Below are positions 10,214 through 22,333 of a DNA stretch of 64,000 nucleotides, piece by piece. This stretch comes from Hyaloperonospora brassicae (Eukaryota > Oomycota > Peronosporomycetes > Peronosporales > Peronosporaceae). The notes under the pieces are model-generated. The model saw only the letters and a program-made list of their open reading frames with translations. It was not told where the DNA came from and did not search any database. The stretch covers positions 1 through 64,000 of the forward strand of contig CANTFL010001469.1 of NCBI GenBank assembly GCA_947650285.1, in the 5' to 3' direction. Both the position numbers and the translations under genes were made by a program. Position 1 is the stretch's first letter. Each line of letters starts with the position of its first letter.

Positions 10214-11185
10214 TTTGTAAACCAGAGCAGACCAGCGAAGAGCGAGCAGAGCGCACCGTGTGCAAAGAGGACAGCCGAGGCGGGCGATGTCTCGGAGTCT
10301 TCGGTGATGCGTAGCGTAGATTGTACGGCAAGAGTAGCGTCAGTAATAATACAACCCCAATGGATGTGCACGCGAATGTCAACTTGTCGACGTGTGTTGT
10401 ATGTGCAGCACGGTGCATGTCAGAGGACACCATCGTCGACAGCAACCAACACATACACCGTCTGTGTGAAGAGACGTGAAGGGTGGCTAGCACACACACG
10501 CCACACCACCCGCACAGTCACAAGAACGACAGCGACTATCGGTGCCCGCTCGAAATGGACATCGCGACTTGTGCCAGGTGCATTGCGGTGCACGTCCTGT
10601 TCCCCACCATTCTATCCAAACACCATCCGCTGACTGGTCAATCAGCCGACTGGTCAATCAGCCGACCGGTCAACAAACCAGATTGGTCCGATCGGGTCAA
10701 ACGGTGTCACGTAGTGCATCCTCGAAGCGAGCGGTCACCGAAGTTGAGGGAGAGGAGAGTCGGCTTTGGTCCTGACAGAAGAACTGATGGCGATAGCGTG
10801 TGTCCAGAACCACCTCACCAGCGCGCAATCCTTTCTTCGTCAACTCCCACCGTTCATGTTGTCCTCGAGCTCTGCCGATGCATCATTGTGCCGATTGCTC
10901 GTGCAGAGAATGCGGTGCATGTATGGAGCGGTGTCGGTGGCTGATTGCTGTTCGGCATCGTGTCCATCGTCTACTAGTGCAGGTAGTCTCTTGACTGAGA
11001 GGTTACCTGCTAGTCTACGTCCTCGACACGCTGCATCCGGGACAACTTCTTGCTCTCTCACTTTTGAGCTTTCTTGCATCGGCACACACACAACAGCCGT
11101 AAGATCGATCGATCGACCTCCGACCACCCGACCACCGATTCCCCGACACCCCATTGACCTTCGCGTTCCAATCAAGACCCCCAAG

Positions 11186-12310
11186 ATGCACGCCAAGCTG
11201 CTCGCCGTGTCCAGTCTGTGCGTCGCCGCCTCGGTTCTGCAGACTACCGACGCCCGTGGTGCTTCGGCTGAGATTCTTTCGCGTCGCCAGCTCGGCGACT
11301 ACAAGGATCACGAGCACGGACACCATTCGCACAAGCACGACCACCACAAGAAGCACGTCCACGACAACGACAAAGGTCACTCGCACTATCGCCGTCGGCT
11401 CGAAGACGCCAAGGCGACGGAGTCCTCGTCGGACTATAGCTACGGTCACGACGACTACGGCCACGACGACTACGGTCACGATGCCTACAAGCACAACGAC
11501 TATGGGCACGACCACTACGAGCATAAGGACTATGACCATGGCAAAAAGGACTACAAGGGCTATGGTGCTGACTACACCTACGGCTACGACAAGCACGACT
11601 ACAAGGGATATGGCCACGACAAGGACTACTATGGCAAAGCATCCGGCAACGACTACTACGGCTATGGCAAGGGATACGGCGACGACTACTACAGCTATGG
11701 CAAAGGGTATGGCAAAGGCTACGGTGACGACTACTCCGTCTACGGAAAGGGCTATGGCAAAGGCTGTGGTGACGACTACTACAGCTACGGAGACGGCTAT
11801 AGCTATGGCAAGGGATATGGCTATGACAAGAGCTCGTATGGCTATGGCAAGGGATACGGAGATGACTACTACGGCTATGGCAAGGGATACGGCAAGGGCT
11901 GTGGTGACGACTACTACGGCTATGGCAAGGGATACGGCAAGGGATACGGCAAGGGCTATGGTGGGTACGGCTACCCGGACTACTACTCGTCGTACGGTGG
12001 TGACGTCGGCTACGGTGGCTATGGAGGTGGCTATGGTAGCTATGGCTACCCGGACTATTACTCGTCTTTTGGCTACGGCTACGGCCAACCTGGCTACGGG
12101 TCCCCGGACTACTTCGGCTACGAGTCTGCGTCTGGCGCTAGTGTCGATGGCAACACCATGAAGAAGGAATCGTCGACTGCCGCTGCGACGGATGGTGCCG
12201 ATACGAAGTCGGACGAGAAGGAGAGCAAGACGTCACCGGCGTCGGCGCCGAAGACGAAGGCGAAAGAGGCCAAGTCGGATAACGCCGACAAGGCTACAAA
12301 AGGCAAGTGA
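11186..12310 (+). CDS. Secreted Gly/Tyr/His-rich repeat protein, GY copy 5 (374 aa)
   Basis: It carries Thr131, Ala28-Glu29 in place of Thr28-Gly29 just after the predicted signal cleavage site, and a private Asp366 to Asn change in the tail. The leader has only 5 CA units, and the bases before the ATG are 'aagacccccaag' rather than 'aagatcctcaag'. An upstream in-frame extension to 10766 is open but unlikely to be used. Confidence 0.87.
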   Translation: MHAKLLAVSSLCVAASVLQTTDARGASAEILSRRQLGDYKDHEHGHHSHKHDHHKKHVHDNDKGHSHYRRRLEDAKATESSSDYSYGHDDYGHDDYGHDAYKHNDYGHDHYEHKDYDHGKKDYKGYGADYTYGYDKHDYKGYGHDKDYYGKASGNDYYGYGKGYGDDYYSYGKGYGKGYGDDYSVYGKGYGKGCGDDYYSYGDGYSYGKGYGYDKSSYGYGKGYGDDYYGYGKGYGKGCGDDYYGYGKGYGKGYGKGYGGYGYPDYYSSYGGDVGYGGYGGGYGSYGYPDYYSSFGYGYGQPGYGSPDYFGYESASGASVDGNTMKKESSTAAATDGADTKSDEKESKTSPASAPKTKAKEAKSDNADKATKGK

Positions 12311-13282
12311 TTTGTAAACCAGAGCAGACCAGCGAAGAGCGAGCAGAGCGCACCGTGTGCAAAGAGGACAGCCGAGGCGGGCGATGTCTCGGAGTCTTCG
12401 GTGATGCGTAGCGTAGATTGTACGGCAAGAGTAGCGTCAGTAATAATACAACCCCAATGGATGTGCACGCGAATGTCAACTTGTCGACGTGTGTTGTATG
12501 TGCAGCACGGTGCATGTCAGAGGACACCATCGTCGACAGCAACCAACACATACACCGTCTGTGTGAAGAGACGTGAAGGGTGGCTAGCACACACACGCCA
12601 CACCACCCGCACAGTCACAAGAACGACAGCGACTATCGGTGCCCGCTCGAAATGGACATCGCGACTTGTGCCAGGTGCATTGCGGTGCACGTCCTGTTCC
12701 CCACCATTCTATCCAAACACCATCCGCTGACTGGTCAATCAGCCGACTGGTCAATCAGCCGACCGGTCAACAAACCAGATTGGTCCGATCGGGTCAAACG
12801 GTGTCACGTAGTGCATCCTCGAAGCGAGCGGTCACCGAAGTTGAGGGAGAGGAGAGTCGGCTTTGGTCCTGACAGAAGAACTGATGGCGATAGCGTGTGT
12901 CCAGAACCACCTCACCAGCGCGCAATCCTTTCTTCGTCAACTCCCACCGTTCATGTTGTCCTCGAGCTCTGCCGATGCATCATTGTGCCGATTGCTCGTG
13001 CAGAGAATGCGGTGCATGTATGGAGCGGTGTCGGTGGCTGATTGCTGTTCGGCATCGTGTCCATCGTCTACTAGTGCAGGTAGTCTCTTGACTGAGAGGT
13101 TACCTGCTAGTCTACGTCCTCGACACGCTGCATCCGGGACAACTTCTTGCTCTCTCACTTTTGAGCTTTCTTGCATCGGCACACACACAACAGCCGTAAG
13201 ATCGATCGATCGACCTCCGACCACCCGACCACCGATTCCCCGACACCCCATTGACCTTCGCGTTCCAATCAAGACCCCCAAG

Positions 13283-14407
13283 ATGCACGCCAAGCTGCTC
13301 GCCGTGTCCAGTCTGTGCGTCGCCGCCTCGGTTCTGCAGACTACCGACGCCCGTGGTGCTTCGGCTGAGATTCTTTCGCGTCGCCAGCTCGGCGACTACA
13401 AGGATCACGAGCACGGACACCATTCGCACAAGCACGACCACCACAAGAAGCACGTCCACGACAACGACAAAGGTCACTCGCACTATCGCCGTCGGCTCGA
13501 AGACGCCAAGGCGACGGAGTCCTCGTCGGACTATAGCTACGGTCACGACGACTACGGCCACGACGACTACGGTCACGATGCCTACAAGCACAACGACTAT
13601 GGGCACGACCACTACGAGCATAAGGACTATGACCATGGCAAAAAGGACTACAAGGGCTATGGTGCTGACTACACCTACGGCTACGACAAGCACGACTACA
13701 AGGGATATGGCCACGACAAGGACTACTATGGCAAAACATCCGGCAACGACTACTACGGATATGGCAAGGGATACGGCGACGACTACTACAGCTATGGCAA
13801 AGGGTATGGCAAAGGCTACGGTGACGACTACTCCGTCTACGGAAAGGGCTATGGCAAAGGCTGTGGTGACGACTACTACAGCTACGGAGACGGCTATAGC
13901 TATGGCAAGGGATATGGCTATGACAAGAGCTCGTATGGCTATGGCAAGGGATACGGAGATGACTACTACGGCTATGGCAAGGGATACGGCAAGGGCTGTG
14001 GTGACGACTACTACGGCTATGGCAAGGGATACGGCAAGGGATACGGCAAGGGCTATGGTGGGTACGGCTACCCGGACTACTACTCGTCGTACGGTGGTGA
14101 CGTCGGCTACGGTGGCTATGGAGGTGGCTATGGTAGCTATGGCTACCCGGACTATTACTCGTCTTTTGGCTACGGCTACGGCCAACCTGGCTACGGGTCC
14201 CCGGACTACTTCGGCTATGAGTCTGCGTCTGGCGCTAGTGTCGATGGCAACACCATGAAGAAGGAATCGTCGACTGCCGCTGCGACGGATGGTGCCGATA
14301 CGAAGTCGGACGAGAAGGAGAGCAAGACGTCACCGGCGTCGGCGCCGAAGACGAAGGCGAAAGAGGCCAAGTCGGATGACGCCGACAAGGCTACAAAAGG
14401 CAAGTGA
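13283..14407 (+). CDS. Secreted Gly/Tyr/His-rich repeat protein, GY copy 6 (374 aa)
   Basis: It shares Thr131, Ala28-Glu29, the 5-unit CA run and the 'aagacccccaag' leader with copy 5. It has a private Ala152 to Thr change (GKTSGNDYY). Copies 5 and 6 form a subtype. This is the last complete unit. The downstream spacer is intact to 14647, then strongly altered (14648-14820), then normal again until the LINE junction near 14935. Confidence 0.87.
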   Translation: MHAKLLAVSSLCVAASVLQTTDARGASAEILSRRQLGDYKDHEHGHHSHKHDHHKKHVHDNDKGHSHYRRRLEDAKATESSSDYSYGHDDYGHDDYGHDAYKHNDYGHDHYEHKDYDHGKKDYKGYGADYTYGYDKHDYKGYGHDKDYYGKTSGNDYYGYGKGYGDDYYSYGKGYGKGYGDDYSVYGKGYGKGCGDDYYSYGDGYSYGKGYGYDKSSYGYGKGYGDDYYGYGKGYGKGCGDDYYGYGKGYGKGYGKGYGGYGYPDYYSSYGGDVGYGGYGGGYGSYGYPDYYSSFGYGYGQPGYGSPDYFGYESASGASVDGNTMKKESSTAAATDGADTKSDEKESKTSPASAPKTKAKEAKSDDADKATKGK

Positions 14408-14647
14408 TTTGTAAACCAGAGCAGACCAGCGAAGAGCGAGCAGAGCGCACCGTGTGCAAAGAGGACAGCCGAGGCGGGCGATGTCTCGGAGTCTTCGGTG
14501 ATGCGTAGCGTAGATTGTACGGCAAGAGTAGCGTCAGTAATAATACAACCCCAATGGATGTGCACGCGAATGTCAACTTGTCGACGTGTGTTGTATGTGC
14601 AGCACGGTGCATGTCAGAGGACACCATCGTCGACAGCAACCAACACA

Positions 14648-14820
14648 CACACCCCCTGTGTGAGGAGAGGGGAGGGGGGGGGCGCACACACACCACACCC
14701 CCCCCACACACACAAAAAACACAGCGACTCTCGGCGCCCGCCCGCAATGGACCCCCCCCCCTGTGCCCGGTGCTTTTGTGCGCCCCCCTCCTTCCCCCCC
14801 CCCCCCCCCCCACAACACCC
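14648..14820. other. Anomalous C/G-homopolymer-rich stretch in the last GY spacer
   Basis: The corresponding region of copy 5 lies about 2097 bp earlier. Compared with it, this 173-bp stretch has several dozen substitutions, nearly all making runs of C, G or CA, including C runs of 9 and about 18, plus a net 2-bp loss. The flanks on both sides are essentially identical to the other units. Such a dense local cluster in an otherwise near-perfect array is best explained by poor consensus calling or assembly. Real hypermutation is the alternative. Confidence 0.7.
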
Positions 14821-15129
14821 GCTGACTGGTCAATCAGCCGACTGGTCAATCAGCCGACCGGTCAACAAACCAGATTGGTCCGATCGGGTCAAACGGTGTC
14901 ACGTAGTGCATCCTCGAAGTGAGCATTCACCGAAGTTTGAGTGAGAAAGTGAGGTATATTTAGGTACGAATACGACCTACTATATCCCGGCACCCGGCAA
15001 CAAGGTTACCGGGGTGACTGCTACTTAAATTCTAGGTAGCACTAGGTCTCGAACATCGGAACGCCTGCGCCCAGACTCCTGTTGCGAGATGATCAGGGTC
15101 CTCGGTTTCTGTACGGGGACCTGTATGAC

Positions 15130-18100
15130 CTATTGTTCGGCCTGAGAGGTCTCCAACCATTGATTGACATCAGAATCAAGGAAGGCCATGGCTTCCTGGA
15201 CTAGACCGGGATTAGAAGAAGCGTGGGCGTGAACCGAAGCTTCTATGTCCATAGCGATATTCGCCAGTCGATCCGTCATTATGTTTTAGGTCCGATAATG
15301 ATGTCCCCGGCTGGAGACATGGATATCGTTAGCGATGGCGCTTGCTTCGGTGAATAACTGCACCAAGTGTTGCTTGCGTGGAGGATATCGTGTCCGGAGT
15401 TGCGCAAGCACAAGGACACTGTCCCCAATGACATACAGGGGTAAGTAGTCGCTGGCCTTTGCTCGCCGAAGACCGTGGACGAGCCCCCAGTATTCGGCGG
15501 TATTGTTAGTAGTATCGGCAGCGGCATAGACCACGCTCGCTACCCCAAAAAACGCATGCGGCGTGCGTCGGAACGTGGAGTCGGACAATAACAGATCCAG
15601 CTCCGCCTGGAACTGTATTTCCGCGGGATCCTCCATCGAAAAAGAGGAGGTAGAGCACTCCTGGGCACCGTTCGATTGGTCGTACGTGCAGCAATAAAGG
15701 GTCGTCGTAGCAGAGGAGGGTATCAGCCAAGGCCGACCGTACCTGCGCAAACAGTTGCCCGTCCTCCTCCATGTCGGGCTGGTATGTTGATCCAAGAAAC
15801 CTTCAAACCGACCGGCGAAAGATAGTCCTGGCCCTAGCTGTGTGAACATCCTGTGATAGATATGGGTCTTCCATGCGGCGGAGGCGCTCGACCCAGATGG
15901 CATGTAGCGTCGTTGATACGACAAAACGTCACAGCTCTCAAGCTGCCGGGGAGACCTCAGCCTGAGCTCATAAGAAATCAGTGCCTGTGTTCATAGATTG
16001 CTTGACAACGTCCCAGGCGTTGGGCGGAATCCCCGGTAGGTCCGGTCCAAACAACCAGACATGCAAGCCATCCTCTGGGAACGTACGAAGCCATCGCCAC
16101 CGATCAAGGAGATATTCCCAGTGTCGGCGCGCGCTAGGGCATGTCCAAAAGATATGGCTTACCAGAGATGGGCCAGCGTCCGCACACTCAGGGACGGGTA
16201 CCAACAGATCTTGCTTCGACCAATTCCAGAGCGGGAAACTGTTACTCTTTAGCCGATATAGCGTCTGAGAGTTGGTCGGAAAGGACGCACAAATTCGTCG
16301 AATGTTTCTCCACGTGATTAATGGTGAACCTTCCGATATAACGTGAAAGTCCGCCTTTGCAACCCGTTTCTCGAGAAGTCTAGTTCCTTCAATTTAGCGC
16401 CACCGGGAGATAAGCTGTTTGAGTTTCTTTCGATGTGGCCGCCACCGTCGACGACCGGCCCACAGGTGGACAACCCGCGTGAGCACCGGATGCGCGCCAA
16501 AGTGGACAGGAGTCCCACTGGATGAGGACACGGAGATATCGCACGCCGTCATCGACGAGACGGGTTGCAACCCACATTCCATACCCGTATCGAAATGCAG
16601 GAGAGATGTACCTTCACGAGTGAGAAGCCAGTCTTGGAATTGGTGCACCTTCGTTGAGTACGAAATTAGGGACCCAGGTTTCATCGCCCGATAGACCAGA
16701 GACGGGAAATTGTAAAGAAGTGCGAGGCAGAAGGACCCGAGATGCCGTCTCTTCGCCATAGACTGGGACACTATGTCACGCGTGCGAGAGAACAAGACAA
16801 TGACAGTCTGCAAAGTCGCCCAAGACATTGCCTCACCAAGGTAGCTCAAACCCATGGCAAAGTCGGCTCCGTTCAATGTGTAAGCCGTACCCCGTCGATT
16901 TCTCAGCCACGACGTATCCTTGAGCGTGGCGTGGACAAGCCATCGGTGATCAAATCGCCCTGACGCCGCAACTTCAGCACGCACCCCGGCGCGCAGGCGA
17001 TCATCAAACACCCGCCGAACATCAATTTTGACACTACCGTCGTCGTTGTAGGCTACTGCAGCTATCGATGTAAAAGAGACGGCACGTCTGCAGACTTCCC
17101 TGACCGCGCCTTGGCGAGCGTGCCGAGCCGCAAACATTCCAACAATGTCGGACCCGGTTTGCCATAGAGTCGCTCGATATCGAGGATGCTTGTCTTCAGT
17201 CCAACAAGGCCTGATGTAAGCCGGACCGGACCCGTTCGATCCCCACAAGTAATCACCAAGTAGTAAGTTCCTCGAAGAAAGAGTAGCTGCCCATTTTTCA
17301 ACTGCCGTAGCTTCCATAGCCATCAATTTCGTTCGAATGCGAGGCACCACTAGACCCCTCTTCTGGATTGGTAAAGAAGCTATCTCAAGAGGGACACACA
17401 GACTGGACCGCTTTTCATCACGGACGCCCCATTCAAAGTTCATTATTGAGCTAAGCGGCCTGGTAACCACGGCGTGAGGGGGTTCACGGTGCCGAGCTAA
17501 ACACCTTATTTTAAGAACGGCGATCGCACTGGCGAGCTGTGACCGTTGTTCCACCGTGTGAGTCTTTCCTCAAGCAACGACAAGTAATCTCTAGAGGGAT
17601 CGGATGCACCTTTTTTCAGTTATCGTCCAACGCAATCTGTTGTCACAACTCAACACCAATAAACATGCAAGTGTATCCGGGGGCATAGTGAGGCCATAGG
17701 TGCTGACAGATGCGCTGATTCGCGACGGTTCAGCATCATGACCATTGATCTATTCCAATTTGTACGGAGATTGGACACGTGGATAAAATCATCGAGAATA
17801 GCGATAAAAGTATAATCGAATAGCTGAGTTCAAAGGTTTGGGATACGATGATGATACTTATGTCGCGAGGATAGACAGCAGTATCATCGTCATATCCCGA
17901 GACTTTGAGCTCAGTTGTCCGTCCGCCAGATGTGATAGGTACACCTCGATGTCCTATCGCGCCTAAAGCATCCGATAGACACTATCGAGGGCAAGAATAA
18001 ACAGAAGGGCGCAAGGGGACACCAGTGCCGGATTTCACAAGTAACGGCACGGTGACTCGATAGATAACCATTGACGAGAAAACGTCACGTGGTGTCGCGG

Positions 18101-20230
18101 TGTAATGATGCCACGACGGATACGAAGTGGGGTGACAACCCATGCCATGTCAGCGCCGAGAGAAGATATGGACGTTGCAATGTGTCGTACGCCTTTGCAA
18201 AATCGAGAAGCAGAACAATTGCTATATGTAGATCGCTGTCGAAGTGGGCAGCTTTGCGTACCGCCGTGAAAATGTCAAAAGCCGAATGGAGCGATCGCTT
18301 CGGAACAAAACCAACTTGAGCCGGCAGGACGAGTTGCGACTGGAATGGCCGTACCCGAAACGAAAGAATCTTGGTAAATAACTTGTAGTCACTGTTAAGG
18401 AGATCGAACGGGCGATGATCAAGCGGCAAGGCAGAGGCCGGAGATTTCTTGAAACACTGAATATGTGCTTCACCAAATGAGGCCGGGAACACGCTGCACA
18501 TAAGTCATCTGGTGTAAAACGTCGCGAGAATGGGACCGAGCGTGTACGCGTAACCTCGGTAAAATGTGTTGTTAATTTCACCCGTTCCAGCGGTTTTACC
18601 ACGTTTAAGTCTCTTCAAAGCCGTACTCACATCGTCGGGAGAAATGTCAGATGTCACAGTAGAGTCATTAACCTGGTCCGGAAGGGTAGCCCGGTTAAGG
18701 AATGCGGCGGTATTGTCGCGACAGGCAAAAGAATGAGTCATAATACGCTTCCTGCCGTCGGCCATTTCGTCAGCCAAGTCCTGGGACCGATTCGGCCCGG
18801 ATGACGCTTTTCCTCCCAGAGACACGACGGTATTGTCCTAAAACTTAGTCTCTACCCGGGCGTAAAATCGGCGGGATGTCTCTCCAGACGTTTACGTGTG
18901 CTGTACGAGAAGGATTTTTTTCTTGGTCCGTTGCCATAAACGGCTACACTCCGCCACTTTACGCCTAAGTTCCACCGGAGTATCGGGTTGCTAGGCTGAT
19001 CGCGTCCTTTATGATCGCCCGAAGGTGAGGTATCAGGGGTACGCGCCACCAGGAGAGCAGTATTCAGTCGGACATAGAGACGATGCAGTCGCTGCCGATA
19101 GCTTTACGTGAGGTCGTGACGCGCGGTATTGGTAGTCGCCAAAAGAACTTTACGAAGACTTACCTTCCAGTCGCCCCACCAGTCGGCCAAGCTCCGGGCT
19201 GCGGTATAGTCTGCCGTCGGAACATAAAAATTCGCGTCAGCTCGAAGCTGGGCCAGAGCAATGGCCGTAATGATGGCTTTGTGCGCGGCCGCACGTGCAC
19301 AACCTGTTACAGGATACACGCGCCTCGGTTTTCGGACACGGACCACATGACGGGGCACGCCGATCCTGATGCTGATGTCATTGTGGTCGGCAGCAGGACC
19401 CGGTACCGACATAGCAACGCCTCGAATCCAATCAGCATGCCGCGAGCTCACATACCACCTATCGAGTCGCGAACTCGCCAAACCTCCGCCCGGAAGCGTG
19501 TAAAATAAATGTGAGCCGCCGCGTGAAATTCCGGTACATATCTCGCTCATTCGGTGATCTCCATGTCATCACCAAGAACATCACAGAGCTACGCTCGACC
19601 GAGAAGCAGTCGCAAAGACAAAAAATTGTGTCTTCCGGGTGATGATACAAATGAACGGTCCAGTCGCGGCTCAAAAGTACAGTCGGAGTCTCCTTTAACA
19701 AATTGGGTTCCTTCGTAGTCCTGTAGAAGAAGTAGAAGGCACTCAAACAGCGACTCCCGTTCAGTCTTGACACTTGGTGCATACATGTTGACAATCGAAA
19801 CTGTTTAGCCCAGGAGAGTGATCCGAACAGCCATCCAGTGCGGCGTTTAATGCGCCTCAGACCTCGAAACCATTTCCGCGATCGATGAGTAAGGGTTTTA
19901 AAAAATTGACACTCCACCTTTAGATTGCTCTAACTCTTTCCACAACGAGCGTCCACGCTTGTGCTTCAAACCCCCAGTAGGAGTTGTAAAGATTTTCATA
20001 GCTTTTTATTCATCTATAGTGACTCGCGTTTCCTGTAGAAGAACCAAATTGATGGTTCCCCTAGATTATCTCTGTCGGTAGTGATTAAACTAAGATGCGC
20101 AGTGTTCCGGATGCTTGGGAAATTTTGCGATATTCTGCGAATTGAGACCGACGCTGTTGTTGCGCAACTGATGGACCGTCTCCATCAGGAACCTAAGACG
20201 ACTTTAGGGCGTGCACCGAGGCGGCGCACC
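15130..20230 (-). pseudogene. LINE L1 ORF2: endonuclease, reverse transcriptase, zinc-binding region, RNase H (broken)
   Basis: Endonuclease: LQETRV near 20.05 kb, VNMYAPS near 19.79 kb, GDSDC near 19.68 kb, SRLDRWYVS near 19.45 kb and DHNDISI near 19.38 kb. RT: the KRGKTAG...INN motif at about 18.6 kb, RPFDLLNSDYKLFTKIL, LLLDFAKAYDTLQ at about 18.2 kb, CPLAP near 18.02 kb and the catalytic box as GYDDDTAVY at 17883-17894 (Ala of the usual YADD is Asp). A 386-codon open stretch follows (16394-17554), then a C/H/C zinc-binding region (15968-16204) and RNase H (15130-15772). Lesions seen: TGA at 18505-18507 where L3 has Trp, TGA at 18085, a frameshift in RNase H near the T/G run at 15544-15553, TAA at 15286, and others in the endonuclease. 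It would have copied the LINE RNA at nicked targets; it is now dead. Confidence 0.85.
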
Positions 20231-20247
20231 TTCTAGCTCATTCGAGC

Positions 20248-21918
20248 TCATTCAGCATTGCGTTTCCAACAGTTACCATCGTAAGCGATAAGGTCATGCG
20301 CCGGTTGCCAGTTGGCAAGTTTGCATAGAATGTCGACGACCGCTGCGCGCACCTCTATCGAGAGGTAGTATAGCACAGCATTCGTTTGTGGCATTACCAC
20401 GTCCTTCTCAATATCAATGGGTGCAAGCTTTGATACCAAAACGCACAGCACATTGAGGACTCCCCAATGATTCAAGTAACTAACCGATTCGACGACAGTC
20501 GCGAACAGCAAATCAGGCTGTAGTTTGCTAAATCGTCGCCACCGTTGGATATTGTCCGTCGTTCGCCATCGAATTTGACCGGTTTGCCCATCCGCCGTGG
20601 CGGCCCAACCCGTGCACAGATCGTGGAGTTTCGCATCGGCGTGTGTGGTGTGAAGCCGGATCACAGCCAGATGAGATTCACTGTTGATGGCATGTCCAAA
20701 GGAACGCAGGGTGTCACCCGGCATCGAGGTGAGATAAGGAATTGGATACGGTGGACCAGAGACGAGTATCGCCAATTCTAAGGCACACGTGCTTATCCAC
20801 GCCACTTGTCCCTTTGGTCCAACTGGCATGGTAGCCGGAAATTTCGCAACAGCTTTGTGCCGGATGACCCATTTGCGGATCGCAGCTGTGTTCGCTGAAA
20901 GTTGTTTCATACTCTCCGGCTCAGTAGCATCCGCCACCGCAGGAGATGCAGTGTCTGAAACTTCGCGTACTCGAATTGCACGTAAAATCTTGTCGTGAGT
21001 ATCGGGAGCACGAATGTGTGCCACCGGGGACTGGGCCGCTACCACCGAACATAGATCGCCCGTGCTAGCGACCGGACAGTTTGGCGAGCCAGAAGCACCC
21101 GTTTTCGGGGTCGTCGAGTAATCCAGACGAAGCCTTGAGCTCTTCATCGATCGCATTGGCCAGATCCGCTGATAAAGGTACACGAGCGGCACAGGGAGGT
21201 GGAGTCTAGCCCCTTCATCCAGATCATGTAGGCACATGGTGGCACCAAACGCAACCGTTCTCTCCGCCATCTCAATATTGAGATCCTGTGAATGATGACC
21301 GTCCGACTCCTTGGAGAACGTCGGTGGAAGGTTCGACGGTCCAACTAAATGAGGATGCGCCGCTAACGGCACCGTTCGAGGTGGTGGTTCTGGAGGCCAA
21401 CTTGTTTTACCCCGTTTGCGGCGAATGTAAGAGGCCATCAAACGCTGGACTTTGGACCGACTCCTCTCTCTGCATCTTCTCGCCATTGCAGCAGGCAACT
21501 CGTGGGGTGGTGTAATTTCTCGCGAAAACTTGACTTCGGTCATGAGCTTCTTCTTCGGTGTATCGTTGCCAACCGGCGGGTAGAGTTTTAAGTGTTGTGT
21601 TTTCACTGCGGTCTTTCCATCCATGTTCGCTCGGGTTGCCACTGCACCCGCGGTACGGTATTCGTACTCCAACCGCCTCAATTCTTCACTGTCGTCGTCG
21701 AGTGAGGCAAGGACCAAATTACCCTAAGTATCAATAGATATAGCTTCTTTGACTGCCTGAGCATGAGCTTTGAAGTGGCATGATTTCTTGGTGTCTGCAG
21801 TGCGCTGCTTTTCTGCGGCTGCGCAACTCATTTCCTCGGCCTCTTTTCGTGCGGCCGCTACGTGTAATTGAGCCGACTCAAGCGCCGTCTCCTTTAATGC
21901 CTTCGGAAGAAGAGACAA
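20248..21918 (-). pseudogene. LINE L1 ORF1, C-terminal portion, interrupted by one TAG
   Basis: Two open stretches, 21724-21918 and 20248-21723, are in the same frame and separated by a single TAG (21724-21726). The first is Ala/Glu/Lys-rich and likely coiled coil (VAAARKEAEEMSCAAAEKQ). The second encodes about 490 residues, including basic RRCRERSRSK and RRKRGK stretches that could bind RNA; I recognise no domain in its C-terminal half. The coiled-coil frame recurs in L3 (47944-48279), and the C-terminal part recurs at 46715-46909 and around 47 kb, which supports it as genuine coding sequence. By position it is ORF1, just upstream of the endonuclease. The stop at 20248 lies next to the start of ORF2. 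Confidence 0.65.
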
Positions 21919-22079
21919 GCCGTCCCCCGGGGCAGTAGTTGGAACTGCGGCAGCAACCGCATGATATCCACGCAGTAATTGGTCCAGTTCCCGAATCGTC
22001 CGCGTGCGCGGGTTAATAGCCTTGATGGGGGCAGAGGGCGTTGGCGCAGATTGGACAATTTTCGAAACGTTCTTCTGAG

Positions 22080-22333
22080 TGTTGATGGGTGCACTGTCAA
22101 TGCACGGTCAACAAAGCCAACTGTGATATGCTACGCACAAGTGACAAGACAGCGATGATACGACAGGGTGTAAACGGTTCACGTGCAGTCTGATGATTCT
22201 AGAACTACCTTGAGTGTATGTTCTAGAATCCATCAAGATCAGGGAAAGCTACAAGGTAGAAGAAGATAACACGACGAGTAAGTTCATAGGAAAACTAATT
22301 CAATACACTTTCCAATTTTCCTTCGACATAACA
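22080..22333 (+). repeat. Solo LTR of the copia element with 5-bp target duplication, inserted in LINE L1
   Basis: These 254 bp begin TGTTGATGGG and end CATAACA. They match the LTRs at 27936-28190 and 32486-32739 in reverse orientation with only a few differences. The flanks carry a perfect duplication, CTGAG at 22075-22079 and 22334-22338. A solo LTR arises by recombination between the two LTRs of a full element, which deletes the interior. Its orientation is opposite to the full element and to the host LINE. It splits LINE ORF1. Confidence 0.95.

Larger units (their letters stand above)
1366..14935 (+). repeat. Tandem array of about 2.1 kb GY gene units (one partial, six complete)
   Basis: Units are head to tail on the plus strand. 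Successive start codons (2756, 4867, 6980, 9089, 11186, 13283) are 2111, 2113, 2109, 2097 and 2097 bp apart. The CA runs before these six starts have 13, 12, 13, 11, 5 and 5 dinucleotides. Two bases per dinucleotide accounts for every length difference, so I see no other indels between complete units. Substitutions are few. This implies very recent amplification or continuing homogenisation. The array ends near 14935, where LINE L1 begins. Confidence 0.97.

Noticed and set aside
14498..14944. 148-codon frame after copy 6, rich in His/Pro/Thr
   Set aside because: It spans the suspect homopolymer stretch 14648-14820, so the translation is probably an artefact.
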